Source of the DNA: an uncultured Alphaproteobacteria bacterium
GTDB taxonomy: Bacteria > Pseudomonadota > Alphaproteobacteria > CAAHEQ01 > UBA3637
Assembly (NCBI GenBank): GCA_934216505.1
Contig: CAKQBW010000003.1
Span: forward strand, 1-64,000
Direction of reading: 5' to 3'
Length of the DNA stretch: 64,000 bases
The position numbers and the translations under genes are program-made. This document shows positions 7,314 to 15,682 of the stretch, one piece after another. Position 1 is the stretch's first letter; every line of letters starts with the position of its first letter. A model generated the notes under the pieces. It was given only the letters and a program-made list of their open reading frames with translations, did not search any database and was not told the DNA's origin.

Positions 7314-7982
7314 TTATCTATACTTATCCCAACAATTATTGGGAAGTTTTCCACAATCTGTTCCGTTTTTATTGCAATCTTTTCCGCAGCTATCCCAATA
7401 ATTTTCTGTATAAGAACAATTAATCCTATCAGAGCCATTAGGATAACAATAAATACGATAATTGGGATGCTTACACCCGTACATCCAACCTTCACGACCC
7501 TGTACCATGACCCAATTCCATTTTTGGCCCATTACATCATCGCATTCGGATTTCAAGCAATACCCATAGGAACAGTTAGAGCCATCGGATTGACACCCTA
7601 ATCCACAAATTTGACGCCCATAACGGCAAGTATAAGTGTCGCCTGTTTTTACGCATTGGATTTTCTTTTCCGCCGCTTTGGGGACCGCGACTTTAGCGGC
7701 CGGTGCAGAAGCGTCTTGCCATTTCACCTCAGGTTGCGCCGCCTCAGCGGAACCCACGCCGCCCGAGACAGAAGCCTTTCCGGCTGTTGTCGCTTTAGTG
7801 GCAGCGGCTTTTTTTACCGTCGTTGTTGCTTTCTTTTGACTCACAGACGCCTTTTGTTCCGTGGGCCACGCCACACTTTGACTTTGTTTATAATAAGTGT
7901 CATCAATGGGTTGTTTGCCGTGATAATTCCCACAGGCCGCCAAACACAGGCAAGCCACACCGATTCCTAATACTTTCTTCAT
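7314..7982 (-). CDS. Cysteine-rich lipoprotein
   Basis: The 222-residue product begins with a lipoprotein signal (MKKVLGIGVACLCLAAC, lipobox LAAC). A low-complexity linker rich in A, K, T and V spans about 40-105. The C-terminal 115 residues hold about fifteen cysteines along with many W, Y, N and G (for example CGLGCQSDGSNCSYGYC). This spacing points to a disulfide-stabilised domain tethered to the outer membrane. I know no family for it. It lies directly behind the glycine-zipper lipoprotein gene on the same strand, sharing one base, so the two are probably co-expressed and co-exported. The cysteine-rich style resembles the repeats of the pilin-like protein at the start of the window. Confidence 0.75.
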   Translation of the reverse strand: MKKVLGIGVACLCLAACGNYHGKQPIDDTYYKQSQSVAWPTEQKASVSQKKATTTVKKAAATKATTAGKASVSGGVGSAEAAQPEVKWQDASAPAAKVAVPKAAEKKIQCVKTGDTYTCRYGRQICGLGCQSDGSNCSYGYCLKSECDDVMGQKWNWVMVQGREGWMYGCKHPNYRIYCYPNGSDRINCSYTENYWDSCGKDCNKNGTDCGKLPNNCWDKYR

Positions 7983-8458
7983 TACATTTTCCCCCGAATA
8001 CGTGTTGTTCCATCAATGGTGACCAAAACGACATTATCACCTGGCTTTAAGTTCAATTCATTTGTTTGAACAACGGAAATCACATTATTTGAACTTCCTT
8101 TTTGGACCAAGAATTCATAGGCTGTATCACTGGTGGCCGCTTGTTGTGCTGCCCCCCCAACGGCACCGCCCGCTAAAGCGCCCACGACGCCGCCCGCTAA
8201 AGCCATTAAATCTGAGCCTTTACCGCCGCCCAAAGTGGAACCCGCTATACCGCCAGCAACACCGCCAACGCCAGCCCCCACCAAGGTACCGCCTGCGCTT
8301 TCGCCTTCAATCTCAATTTGCATCATAGAAATAATACGCCCTGTTTCGGTCCGCCCTTGACGCCCGATTTGAGAACGATTATAGGTGGTATTGGTATCCC
8401 CGATACCGCACCCCGTCAATAATCCCGCCAACAACAGCGGTACAAACAATTTTTTCAT
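7982..8458 (-). CDS. Glycine-zipper outer-membrane lipoprotein (SlyB/Pcp-like)
   Basis: The 158-residue protein has a lipobox at LLTGC (residue 17 the modified cysteine) and the segment GRIISMMQIEIEGESAG typical of SlyB/Pcp proteins. A glycine-zipper hairpin spans about 60-105, with many GxxxG/AxxxG steps (GAGVGGVAGGIAGSTLGG, then GGVVGALAGGAVGGAA). The C-terminal part is a short beta domain (YEFLVQKG, LKPGDNVVLV). Proteins of this group sit in the outer membrane and protect envelope integrity. It is the first gene of a two-gene unit with the cysteine-rich lipoprotein. The start has an AAAGGAAAAAG ribosome site. Confidence 0.82.
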   Translation of the reverse strand: MKKLFVPLLLAGLLTGCGIGDTNTTYNRSQIGRQGRTETGRIISMMQIEIEGESAGGTLVGAGVGGVAGGIAGSTLGGGKGSDLMALAGGVVGALAGGAVGGAAQQAATSDTAYEFLVQKGSSNNVISVVQTNELNLKPGDNVVLVTIDGTTRIRGKM

Positions 8459-8531
8459 TTGCTTTTTCCTTTCAAATTTAATAGAATAAACGACATATCA
8501 ATGAATGCCATAAAATTAAAAAAAGGTCAAG

Positions 8532-9125
8532 ATGAAAAAGTGGTGGAATCAACAAATACGCAGACTTTATGATTGGGCGATGCGAGTGGTCGCCAGTCCC
8601 AAAGCTATTATCACCCTGTGTTTGGTATCGTTTATGGAAAGTTCTTTTTTCCCGATTCCCCCTGATGTTTTATTGATTCCTTTGGTCCTGAAGCAACGGG
8701 AAAAGGCCTTTCGGATTGCCACCTATTGTATGATTGCTTCGGTGTTTGGGGGGGCATTTGGGTACGCTATCGGACATTTTGCCTATGGCACGATTGAACC
8801 CTTTTTATCCCAAGGATTTATTGAAAAAATGCATTGGTTTTCGGGGAAATATAATGAATATGGCTCGTGGATTGTATTTGGGGCAGGCATTACGCCTTTC
8901 CCCTATAAAATTATCACGATTGCCAGCGGGGTCACAGGATTAAACTTTGTCGTCTTTATGGTGGCCAGCCTGTTGGCCCGTGGCTTGCGCTTTTTCCTGA
9001 TTGCCTTTTTATTGTGGAAATGGGGAAAGCCCATGCAAGAATTTATTGAAAAACACTTAGGCATACTCAGTATTTTGTTCTTCATCCTTTTAATCGGCAG
9101 TTTCTATCTGATTAAATACTTATGA
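8532..9125 (+). CDS. YqaA/DedA family membrane protein
   Basis: The 197-residue protein has about five membrane segments and the family signature: FMESSFFPIPPDVLLIPLVL near residue 35, a GAFGYAIGHFAYG loop near 72, and the re-entrant loop GAGITPFPYKIITIASGVTG near 117. DedA-family proteins move lipid carriers such as undecaprenyl phosphate across the membrane; the short YqaA branch is less studied. The ATG is preceded by AAGGTC. Its last codons overlap the stop of the converging hsp20 gene by six bases. Confidence 0.85.
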   Translation: MKKWWNQQIRRLYDWAMRVVASPKAIITLCLVSFMESSFFPIPPDVLLIPLVLKQREKAFRIATYCMIASVFGGAFGYAIGHFAYGTIEPFLSQGFIEKMHWFSGKYNEYGSWIVFGAGITPFPYKIITIASGVTGLNFVVFMVASLLARGLRFFLIAFLLWKWGKPMQEFIEKHLGILSILFFILLIGSFYLIKYL

Positions 9126-9554
9126 TTTTTTTGAAGAAAGAATTTTTTTCTTTCCCGCTTTTTGTACAGGGATTTGATGGACAATCGTTTGTACTTTGGG
9201 GCGCACCAACTCTATTGTCAAAAGCCCATTATCCAACTTGGCCGCCGCAATCTTCATGCCATCTGCCAAAATAAAGGATTTAACAAAACTGCGCATGGCA
9301 ATCCCCCGATGCAAAAAACGCCGGTTGGGATCGTTTTCTTGATGCCCCCGCACAACCAGTTGGTTGCCTTCATGGGTCACTTCTAAATCCGAATCGTCAT
9401 AGCCCGCCACCGCCAAAGTAATTTGCAACTTGACATCGTCCAATAATTCCACATTGTAAGGCGGAAAAGAATCTGCCCCTTTAGCCACTTGAAAGAGCAT
9501 TTCCTCCAAGCCTTCAAACCCTAACAAAAAAGGATTTTGAAAAGGCGACATCAT
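9120..9554 (-). CDS. Small heat-shock protein (Hsp20/IbpA family)
   Basis: A 144-residue alpha-crystallin-type chaperone. The core domain starts at PPYNVELLDD near residue 31, continues through VAGYDDSDLEVTHEGNQLVVRG, and ends with the conserved LDNGLLTIEL near residue 110. A short basic tail with a VHQIPVQ (IxV-like) anchor follows. It would hold denatured proteins in the cytoplasm. The ATG overlaps the stop of dnaA (ATGATG), so translation is coupled to dnaA, an unusual pairing. A second in-frame ATG at 9551 is also possible. Confidence 0.9.
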   Translation of the reverse strand: MMSPFQNPFLLGFEGLEEMLFQVAKGADSFPPYNVELLDDVKLQITLAVAGYDDSDLEVTHEGNQLVVRGHQENDPNRRFLHRGIAMRSFVKSFILADGMKIAAAKLDNGLLTIELVRPKVQTIVHQIPVQKAGKKKILSSKKS

Positions 9555-10939
9555 TTCAATCCCTTTAACCTTTCAATAATAATTTCTTTGTCGGTCCGTA
9601 ATTGTTTGTCCCGCAACAACAAATTATCAATCGTTTCCACCGCATGCTTGATGGTGGTATTTTCCCGTTCAAAAAACAACGCAATATCCGGCATTGCCAT
9701 CGGGGTCATTTGGCGCACCAAATACATCGCCATTTGACGGGGACGCACAATGGCCCTATCCCGCCGAGAAGACCGTAAATCTTTTAAAGTCAGACCGTAA
9801 TAATCGGCCACCGCTTGTTGAATTTCAGGCGCCCGCACCTGACGGTCTGTCGTATGCAAAATATCCTTGAGGTTTTGGCGGGCACTTTCCAAAGTAATTT
9901 CTGCCCCCAACAATTGCCGCCGAGCAATCAATCGCTTTAAAGCCCCCTCTAATTCCCGCACATTAGAAGTAATGTTTTTGGCCAAAAACGCCAACACATT
10001 TTCGTCCATTGTCGTTCCCATGCGGACCAACTTTTCCCGTAAAATCCCCAAACGCAAATCATAATCAGCGGGCTTTATTTCAATCACGAGCCCCTGAGAT
10101 AAACGGTTTTTCAACCCTTCACAAATCCCTTTTAATTCAGCGGGCACACAATGCGCCGACAAAATCACTTTCTTTCCACGGGCCGTTAAAGCATTAAAAA
10201 TTTGGGAAAACTCTTCTTGCGTCCGCGTCTTACTGGCAATAAATTGAATGTCGTCCAACAACAAAACATCCGCATGACGAAAAATTTCTTTGAATGGTTC
10301 TGTATTTTTGGATTGCATGCCCTGTACAAAATGTTGGAAAAACTGTTCAGCCGATAAATAAATCACATTCTTTTCAGGACACCGTTCTTTCATGCGCCAT
10401 GCCATCGCATGCATCAAATGCGTCTTACCCAATCCTACATCGGCATAAAAATACAACGGATTAAAGGAGACATTTTCTTCGTTGGCAATTTGTTCAGCCG
10501 CCGCATACGCAAACCGATTCGCTTTTCCCACCACAAAAGTATCAAAGGTATGAGACTTATCCAAACACTCCATAAAGGTATCTTCCTTCACGACAGAAGG
10601 TGGATTTGGCCTGATATCAGGGACAGGCACATGCTTGGCCACTAATGGCTTTTGCACCGTCTCAGGAATTCCCCCCAGCGAATTGGCTTTCTTTAATTGA
10701 AGTTGCACCACCGCATTGGGATTCTTCTTATGCCACAAAGAACGAATCGCTTCGGCATAACGTTGTTCAATCAATTCACAGATACAAGCACTTGGAGCCC
10801 ACAGGTTCAATCCATTTTCAGGGGTCAGTTCAGGAATCACTCGTCCCAACCAACGCATCACTGATGTATCCTTCAGCTGTTCTTCCAACTGTTGGCACAT
10901 TTCCATCCACTCTGATTGAAATGTGTTCAGATCTTGCAT
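9551..10939 (-). CDS. dnaA: Chromosomal replication initiator DnaA, with divergent DNA-binding signature
   Basis: A 462-residue protein with DnaA layout. Domain I is N-terminal (WMEMCQQLEEQL...INLWAPS-like residues). The AAA+ domain has Walker A DVGLGKTH near residue 165, Walker B VLLDDIQFI near 228 and arginine-finger region NRLSQGL. The domain IV helix-turn-helix begins with RPRQMAMYLVRQMT. The DnaA signature usually read as GGRDHTTVxHA is here FERENTTIKHA, so the conserved D and H that contact the DnaA box are replaced by E and N. The ATG at 10939 has AAGGGG upstream and is preferred to an upstream TTG. It follows ruvC and is coupled to hsp20. It could be the main initiator of a divergent lineage or a paralogue. 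Confidence 0.88.
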   Translation of the reverse strand: MQDLNTFQSEWMEMCQQLEEQLKDTSVMRWLGRVIPELTPENGLNLWAPSACICELIEQRYAEAIRSLWHKKNPNAVVQLQLKKANSLGGIPETVQKPLVAKHVPVPDIRPNPPSVVKEDTFMECLDKSHTFDTFVVGKANRFAYAAAEQIANEENVSFNPLYFYADVGLGKTHLMHAMAWRMKERCPEKNVIYLSAEQFFQHFVQGMQSKNTEPFKEIFRHADVLLLDDIQFIASKTRTQEEFSQIFNALTARGKKVILSAHCVPAELKGICEGLKNRLSQGLVIEIKPADYDLRLGILREKLVRMGTTMDENVLAFLAKNITSNVRELEGALKRLIARRQLLGAEITLESARQNLKDILHTTDRQVRAPEIQQAVADYYGLTLKDLRSSRRDRAIVRPRQMAMYLVRQMTPMAMPDIALFFERENTTIKHAVETIDNLLLRDKQLRTDKEIIIERLKGLK

Positions 10940-11109
10940 TTTTTCCCCTTCTTTTCTTTTTAAAAATTGAACCAAAAATATCTGATGTAATCTTAAAAAA
11001 TTTTGATTAAAATTTCAACCCATCTTTTAGGTAAAAAACAATTTATTTTTAAAAAACACAAAATGTAGATAGCATAACACTATATGTTGTGGTTTTTTAA
11101 AAATTTTTC
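10940..11109. other. AT-rich region upstream of dnaA, no clear origin elements
   Basis: About 170 bases between ruvC and dnaA are very AT-rich (runs such as TTAAAAAATTTT). I searched by eye for TTATCCACA-type DnaA boxes on both strands and found none, and no convincing promoter. It must carry any dnaA promoter that is independent of ruvC. Confidence 0.4.
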
Positions 11110-11589
11110 TTATAACAAGTGATTTCCCATAAAAGCATGGCACAGGGCAATCGCCAACGCATCAGAGGCGTCAGGTGGTATGCCTTCTGGCACTGTTTTT
11201 AAAAGGGTGCGCACCATCATATCTACCTGTTTTTTTTCGGCATGTCCCACCCCAGTAATGGTTTTTTTAATTTGATTCGGGGTATATTCCCCCACAGGAA
11301 GATGCAACAAGGCAGGTGTCATCAAAACAATCCCCCGTGCCTGCCCCAATTTTAAAGTAGAAGACGGATTTTTATTCACAAAAGTTTCTTCCACCGCACA
11401 CGAATCGGGTTTCCATTGTTGAATCACTTGTTTTAACGAATCGTGCAACTCAGCCAATCGGTCGGCCAAAGGCAAGGTGGTATCAGGGTTGATGACCCCC
11501 GCCGCCAAAAAATCAAAATGCGAGCCAATTTGTTCAATCAGGCCCCAGCCTGTATGTCGTAATCCAGGGTCTAATCCCAAAATCCGCAT
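11110..11589 (-). CDS. ruvC: Holliday junction resolvase RuvC
   Basis: The 159-residue protein has the usual RuvC length and the acidic catalytic residues: D7 in LGLDPGLRHTGWG, a glutamate in AVEETFVNKNPSSTLKLGQARG near 67, and the DASDALAIALCHA end with two aspartates near 139-142. It cuts Holliday junctions symmetrically during recombination, normally with RuvAB. The ruvAB genes are not beside it; yebC lies immediately upstream on the same strand, the common yebC-ruvC order. Confidence 0.94.
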   Translation of the reverse strand: MRILGLDPGLRHTGWGLIEQIGSHFDFLAAGVINPDTTLPLADRLAELHDSLKQVIQQWKPDSCAVEETFVNKNPSSTLKLGQARGIVLMTPALLHLPVGEYTPNQIKKTITGVGHAEKKQVDMMVRTLLKTVPEGIPPDASDALAIALCHAFMGNHLL

Positions 11590-11607
11590 TCTTCCCCCAA
11601 TTAAAAT

Positions 11608-12351
11608 TTATGCCAACTTGTCCAAGATATCCTCACTGATATCAGCGTTGGTAATCACCCGTTGCACATCATCATCTTCATTTAAATCTTCAATAAAAGC
11701 CATTAATTTTTGGGCGGTTTCCAAATCTGTAATAGCGGTTTCCACAGTTGGCTTCCAATCAAAACGAGCCACATTTGGGGTGCCAAACTTTTTTTCCAAA
11801 GCCTCACGCACCGTTGCCAATTCTTCAGGCTTACAGGTAATTTCATGGGCCGATTCTGTTGTCTGAACATCATCAGCACCCGCCTCTAATGCCGCCTCAA
11901 ACATCGCATCTGCACTGGCCACATTCAAACCAAATTCAATATAGCCCACATGTTCAAAGTTAAATAAAACCGTATCCCCGAACGATCCGCCTTTTTTCGT
12001 AAAAAGAGAACGCAAGTTCGGTGCTGTTCTGGCCCGATTATCTGTCAAAGCCTCCACAATCACAGCGACCCGACCGGGACCATACCCTTCATAACGGACT
12101 TCTTCATAATTGGTGGTATCTGTACCCTGTGATCCCTTTTGAATGGCCCGCGCAATGTTATCCTTGGGCATATTTTCACTGCGGGCACTTTGAATCGCCA
12201 AACGCAACCGAGGATTGCCGTCAGGGTCGGCCCCGCCTGTTTTGACCGCCACAGTAATTTCACGGGCTAACTTGGAAAAAATACGGGCACGAGCTTTGTC
12301 TTGCGCCCCTTTGCGATTCATAATGTTTTTAAATTGTGAATGTCCTGACAT
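11608..12351 (-). CDS. yebC: YebC/PmpR/TACO1 family protein
   Basis: The 247-residue protein starts with the family signature MSGHSQFKNIMNRKGAQDKARARIF and has the NMPKDNIARAIQKG and YEGYGPGRVAVIVEALTDNRART blocks. YebC proteins were annotated as transcription regulators; several members act on ribosomes stalled at proline-rich stretches. Full length with no missing parts. Ribosome site AAGGAG is seven bases before ATG. It forms a unit with ruvC downstream, 18 bases apart. Confidence 0.94.
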   Translation of the reverse strand: MSGHSQFKNIMNRKGAQDKARARIFSKLAREITVAVKTGGADPDGNPRLRLAIQSARSENMPKDNIARAIQKGSQGTDTTNYEEVRYEGYGPGRVAVIVEALTDNRARTAPNLRSLFTKKGGSFGDTVLFNFEHVGYIEFGLNVASADAMFEAALEAGADDVQTTESAHEITCKPEELATVREALEKKFGTPNVARFDWKPTVETAITDLETAQKLMAFIEDLNEDDDVQRVITNADISEDILDKLA

Positions 12352-12393
12352 ACTTAACTCCTTTTATTTGAGATTTTCAAAATTATAGCATAG

Positions 12394-13200
12394 TTATAGA
12401 TTTTTTTCAAGGGTATCCCCCAAAATTAAAGGACGAATCGCTGTGGCTTGTTTTTTTTCTGGATCAATCTCCACTAACACAGCGCATAAAGTTGCACTGT
12501 TCGTGGCTGGTTCCCACCGCATGCGTTCTGTCCCCAAACCAAAATGGGAAAAAGCCGTTTCCCGTGTCATACCAATTACTGAAGTATAATCGCCACACAT
12601 CCCCACATCGGTAATATAGGCTGTTCCTTTGGGGAGAATATGGGCATCGTTTGTGGGAATATGGGTATGCGTCCCCGCCACCAAAATGGCTTGGCCTTCC
12701 ATTAAATAGCCCATCGCCACTTTTTCCGCGGTGGTTTCTGCATGAAAATCAATCATCAATAAATCATATTCAGAAGCATGCGTTTGGATAAAATTTTGCA
12801 TACATTGAAAAGGGTCAGATAACTCTAACTTTGTTCCCATATAGCCACGTCCCAACACCTGCACCACACACAACCTTTTTCCCAAAACAGGCAAGATATG
12901 ATAGCCTTTTCCCGCAGTTTTATCGGGGTAATTTAACGGACGCACCAAGACATTGTCTTGCAACCAAATCTGCACAACATCAGGTTTATCAAAAGTATGA
13001 TTGCCCATAGTAATCACATCTGCCCCTAAACGGCGTAATTCTTGATAAATCTTTGGGGTAAGGCCCAATCCATGTGCTGCATTTTCCCCATTCACAATCA
13101 CCACATCAGGCGCATATTTTTTTTTGATTTCAGGCAAATAAGTGCGGATCGCCAAGCGCCCCATTTTGCCCATCACATCGCCACAAAAAAGTAATTTCAT
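12394..13200 (-). CDS. YmdB-type metallophosphoesterase (cyclic nucleotide phosphodiesterase family)
   Basis: The 268-residue protein matches the TIGR00282 family: CGDVMGKMGR at residue 6, VNGENAAHGLGLTP near 37, MGNHTFD near 65, DFHAETTAEKVAMGYLMEG near 150 and GTHTHIPTNDAHIL near 180. These D, N, E and H residues bind two metal ions. Members hydrolyse 2',3'-cyclic nucleotides, and Bacillus YmdB affects motility and biofilm genes. The start overlaps the stop of zapA by four bases, so it is co-translated with the cell-division gene. Confidence 0.9.
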   Translation of the reverse strand: MKLLFCGDVMGKMGRLAIRTYLPEIKKKYAPDVVIVNGENAAHGLGLTPKIYQELRRLGADVITMGNHTFDKPDVVQIWLQDNVLVRPLNYPDKTAGKGYHILPVLGKRLCVVQVLGRGYMGTKLELSDPFQCMQNFIQTHASEYDLLMIDFHAETTAEKVAMGYLMEGQAILVAGTHTHIPTNDAHILPKGTAYITDVGMCGDYTSVIGMTRETAFSHFGLGTERMRWEPATNSATLCAVLVEIDPEKKQATAIRPLILGDTLEKNL

Positions 13201-13511
13201 TCTTGACCCTGTAAAGTATCCGCCAACACCCCGACTTTCAAGGCGATATTTTGAATACTTTGGGCAATTTGTTCCGAAGTTTTATCCAAAATTTCAGCGT
13301 TCGTTTCTTTTTCCAAATGGTGTTTTTCCTCCGCCAACAGCAGGCACATCATCGCCAACATCTGACCTTCCTGCATAAAGCCAATAGAACGGGTCAGACT
13401 TTCGGCCTTTTTATTTAATTCTTCCCCCAACTCCTTCATGTGGAGTTCTTGTCCGTCATTACAGGAAAACTTATAAAACCTTCCCCCAATGTTTAAGGAG
13501 ACAACTGCCAT
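13197..13511 (-). CDS. zapA: Cell division protein ZapA
   Basis: The 104-residue protein has the ZapA N-terminal domain (VSLNIGGRFYKFSCNDGQELHMKELGEELNKKA) followed by a long coiled-coil helix. ZapA bundles FtsZ filaments at mid-cell. It lies between a short coiled-coil gene and ymdB, all overlapping or touching on the minus strand. The alphaproteobacterial pairing of zapA with a DUF4164-like coiled coil is seen here too. Confidence 0.88.
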   Translation of the reverse strand: MAVVSLNIGGRFYKFSCNDGQELHMKELGEELNKKAESLTRSIGFMQEGQMLAMMCLLLAEEKHHLEKETNAEILDKTSEQIAQSIQNIALKVGVLADTLQGQE

Positions 13512-13699
13512 TATCCTTCTCCTTTCTTATAGGTATCCAACGCCTTATCCAATCGGTCGTAAGTCCGACGAAGGACCTGTTTCAATTCTGAAATTTTTTC
13601 CATAGATTGCGTATGTTCTTTTTTGCTGAGATGAACAACCGTTTCCAATTTTAAAACAGCCTGTTCCAATTGTGTAATTGCTGATTTAATTTGTTCCAT
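13511..13699 (-). CDS. Small coiled-coil protein upstream of zapA (DUF4164-like)
   Basis: A 62-residue protein consisting almost wholly of one amphipathic helix with heptad leucines (ITQLEQAVLKLETVVHL, then ISELKQVLRRTYDRLDKAL). The ATG at 13699 is chosen because GGAG lies eight bases upstream; an in-frame earlier start has no such site. Its last base is the first base of zapA, so the two are co-translated. By position and shape it may be a ZapA or FtsZ partner, an inference only. Confidence 0.75.
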   Translation of the reverse strand: MEQIKSAITQLEQAVLKLETVVHLSKKEHTQSMEKISELKQVLRRTYDRLDKALDTYKKGEG

Positions 13700-13764
13700 C
13701 AAAAATTCTCCGTTTTCTTTCACAGCAGTATAACCGATTTTTTATAAAAGGTCTAGTCTTTTTT

Positions 13765-14358
13765 TCAAAGATCACGGCGAGATTTTAACGCCATTTGCAA
13801 AGTCCCATCGTCCAAATAGTCCAATTCGCCCCCAATCGGCACCCCACGCGCCAAAGAAGTCATTTTTACCGAAAAATCCCCCAACTTATCCGCCACATAA
13901 TGGGCCGTTGTTTGTCCTTCAACCGTGGCAGGCAACGCCAAAATGATTTCTTCCACAGAGCCATCTTGGATTCTTTTTTCCAAAGCCGTGATATTTAAAT
14001 CTTCGGGCCCAATCCCGTCTATGGCCGACAAAACGCCCCCCAACACATGGTACAGACCATGAAAAGAATTAGCCCTTTCTAAAGCCCATAAATCCGCTAT
14101 ATCCCGCACCACGCAAATTTGCTTTTTTTCCCGCTTGGGATTCGTACAAATACCGCATGGCACCTGTGTATCATAGTTGCCACAAATTGGGCACGCATAG
14201 ATATGGTCTTTGACATTTTGAAGCGACTCAATCAAGGGCCCCATTTTTAAATCAGGATTTTTCAACAACGACAAAACAGCCCGTCTGGCCGACCGCGGTC
14301 CCATTGTCGGCAAACGGGCAAATAACCCAATTAAATGTTCTATTTCATTAGACGGCAT
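13765..14358 (-). CDS. recR: Recombination protein RecR
   Basis: The 197-residue protein is full length for RecR. It has a helix-hairpin-helix (FARLPTMGPRSARRAV near residue 13), a four-cysteine zinc finger (CPICGNYDTQVPCGIC near 56) and the Toprim domain (ICVVRDIADLWALE, then VLGGVLSAIDGIGPEDL). With RecF and RecO it loads RecA at single-strand gaps. It follows ybaB six bases downstream, the widespread ybaB-recR pairing; dnaX, usually next to them, is not here. Confidence 0.94.
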   Translation of the reverse strand: MPSNEIEHLIGLFARLPTMGPRSARRAVLSLLKNPDLKMGPLIESLQNVKDHIYACPICGNYDTQVPCGICTNPKREKKQICVVRDIADLWALERANSFHGLYHVLGGVLSAIDGIGPEDLNITALEKRIQDGSVEEIILALPATVEGQTTAHYVADKLGDFSVKMTSLARGVPIGGELDYLDDGTLQMALKSRRDL

Positions 14359-14364
14359 ATTTCA

Positions 14365-14682
14365 TCAGAAAGGCAATTTAAACCCAGGAGGTAATCCCAA
14401 ATTCTTTTGCATTTTTTCCATTTCAGTGGTTAAATAAGTTTCGGCTTTTGTACGGGCATCTGTGATAGCCACCGTCATCAAATCTTCCAAAGTTTCTTTG
14501 TCGGCTAAGGCTTTTTCATCAATTTGCGTTTTTACCCCATAGCCCCGTCCCGTCAAAACCACTTTCACCAAGCCGTTTCCAGCCACGCCTTCAAATTCCA
14601 ATTCTTCCATTTTGGATTGTAAGATTGTCATTTGAGATTGTACCTGATGCGCTTTTGCCATCAATTCACCAATGTTTTTCAT
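14365..14682 (-). CDS. ybaB: YbaB/EbfC nucleoid-associated protein
   Basis: The 105-residue protein has the family pattern: N-terminal helix KAHQVQSQMTILQSKMEELE, then GVAGNGLVKVVLTGRGYGVKTQIDEKAL, then a C-terminal helix with TEMEKMQKNLGLPPGFKLPF. YbaB dimers bind DNA and accompany recR in most bacteria, as here. An AAAGGA ribosome site precedes the ATG. Confidence 0.92.
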   Translation of the reverse strand: MKNIGELMAKAHQVQSQMTILQSKMEELEFEGVAGNGLVKVVLTGRGYGVKTQIDEKALADKETLEDLMTVAITDARTKAETYLTTEMEKMQKNLGLPPGFKLPF

Positions 14683-14750
14683 TTCAAGTCCTTTCTAAAA
14701 AAATTACATTTTGTAAGTTAGCGGATTTTTTAAAAAAAAGCAACGGCTTT

Positions 14751-15662
14751 TTAACCCAATAAATACTTTTCTGCCCCCAAAGCCGCTAAAGCCCCAGAAG
14801 CCGCCGCAATAATCGCTTGGCGATGGCCCTTTTCTTGCACATCACCACAGGCGAAAACCCCCGCAACAGAAGTTTCCATGGTGCGCTTATCTGTAATAAT
14901 AAAGCCTGCCTCATCCCTCTCTACTTGTCCATGAAAAATAGTGGCATTTGGGGTTTGTCCAATGGCTTCAAAAACACCATCTACCAACACTTCACGCTCT
15001 TGATTTTCTGTTTTCAACACAACGGATGACAACCTATTTTTTCCTTTAAAGCACACTGCTTGCGTATTCCATAAAATTTCAATTTTGGGATTGTTTTTAA
15101 TTTGTTCGGCCAACTTATATTCTGCCCGCAGGGTATCCCGCCGATGTACTAAATAAACTTTCTTGGCAATATGACTTAAATACAACGCTTCATACGCCGC
15201 CGTGTTGCCTCCCCCAATTACCATAACGGTTTTATCCTTATAAAAAAAGCCATCACAGACAGCGCAAATGGAAATGCCGTGTCCTTTAAAAGTGGCTTCC
15301 CCAGGCAGATTCAACCACTTTGGGGACGCCCCTGTGGCCACAATCAATGAATCACATTGATATTCTTCATCGGCATCAGATTTCACCACGAAAGGGTGTT
15401 TTTTGACCGAAACACTCACCGCATTTTGAGAAATCAATTCCACCCCAGATTGAACCGCTTGTTGGGTCAGATTTTCCACCAACTCTGTCCCCGAAATTTT
15501 CAAAAACCCAGGGAAGTTTTCAATTTGATGTGTCAAAAGGAGTTGCCCCCCTTGTGCTGACCCCGTCAGTACCACAGCCTTCAACCCCGCTCGGGTGGCG
15601 TAAATCCCCGCCATTAACCCCGCAGGACCTGCCCCTAAAATCAATACCTGAGTCTTCATCAT
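14751..15662 (-). CDS. trxB: Thioredoxin reductase
   Basis: A 303-residue flavoprotein with FAD-binding ILGAGPAGLMAGIYATRAGL near residue 8, the redox-active CAVC in SICAVCDGFFY near 133, NADPH-binding GGGNTAAYEALYLS near 153, and the C-terminal FAD motif GVFACGDVQEKGHRQAIIAAASGA near 268. It passes electrons from NADPH to thioredoxin. Three possible starts (GTG 15665, ATG 15662, ATG 15659) follow an AAGGGG site; the first ATG is given. It precedes ybaB-recR on the same strand but is separated from them by about 70 bases. Confidence 0.92.
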   Translation of the reverse strand: MMKTQVLILGAGPAGLMAGIYATRAGLKAVVLTGSAQGGQLLLTHQIENFPGFLKISGTELVENLTQQAVQSGVELISQNAVSVSVKKHPFVVKSDADEEYQCDSLIVATGASPKWLNLPGEATFKGHGISICAVCDGFFYKDKTVMVIGGGNTAAYEALYLSHIAKKVYLVHRRDTLRAEYKLAEQIKNNPKIEILWNTQAVCFKGKNRLSSVVLKTENQEREVLVDGVFEAIGQTPNATIFHGQVERDEAGFIITDKRTMETSVAGVFACGDVQEKGHRQAIIAAASGALAALGAEKYLLG

Positions 15663-15682
15663 CACGCCCCTTATTTAAAAAA

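Noticed and set aside
10940..11109. Chromosome origin next to dnaA
   Set aside because: AT-rich but without recognisable DnaA boxes or dnaN, gidA or rpmH neighbours.
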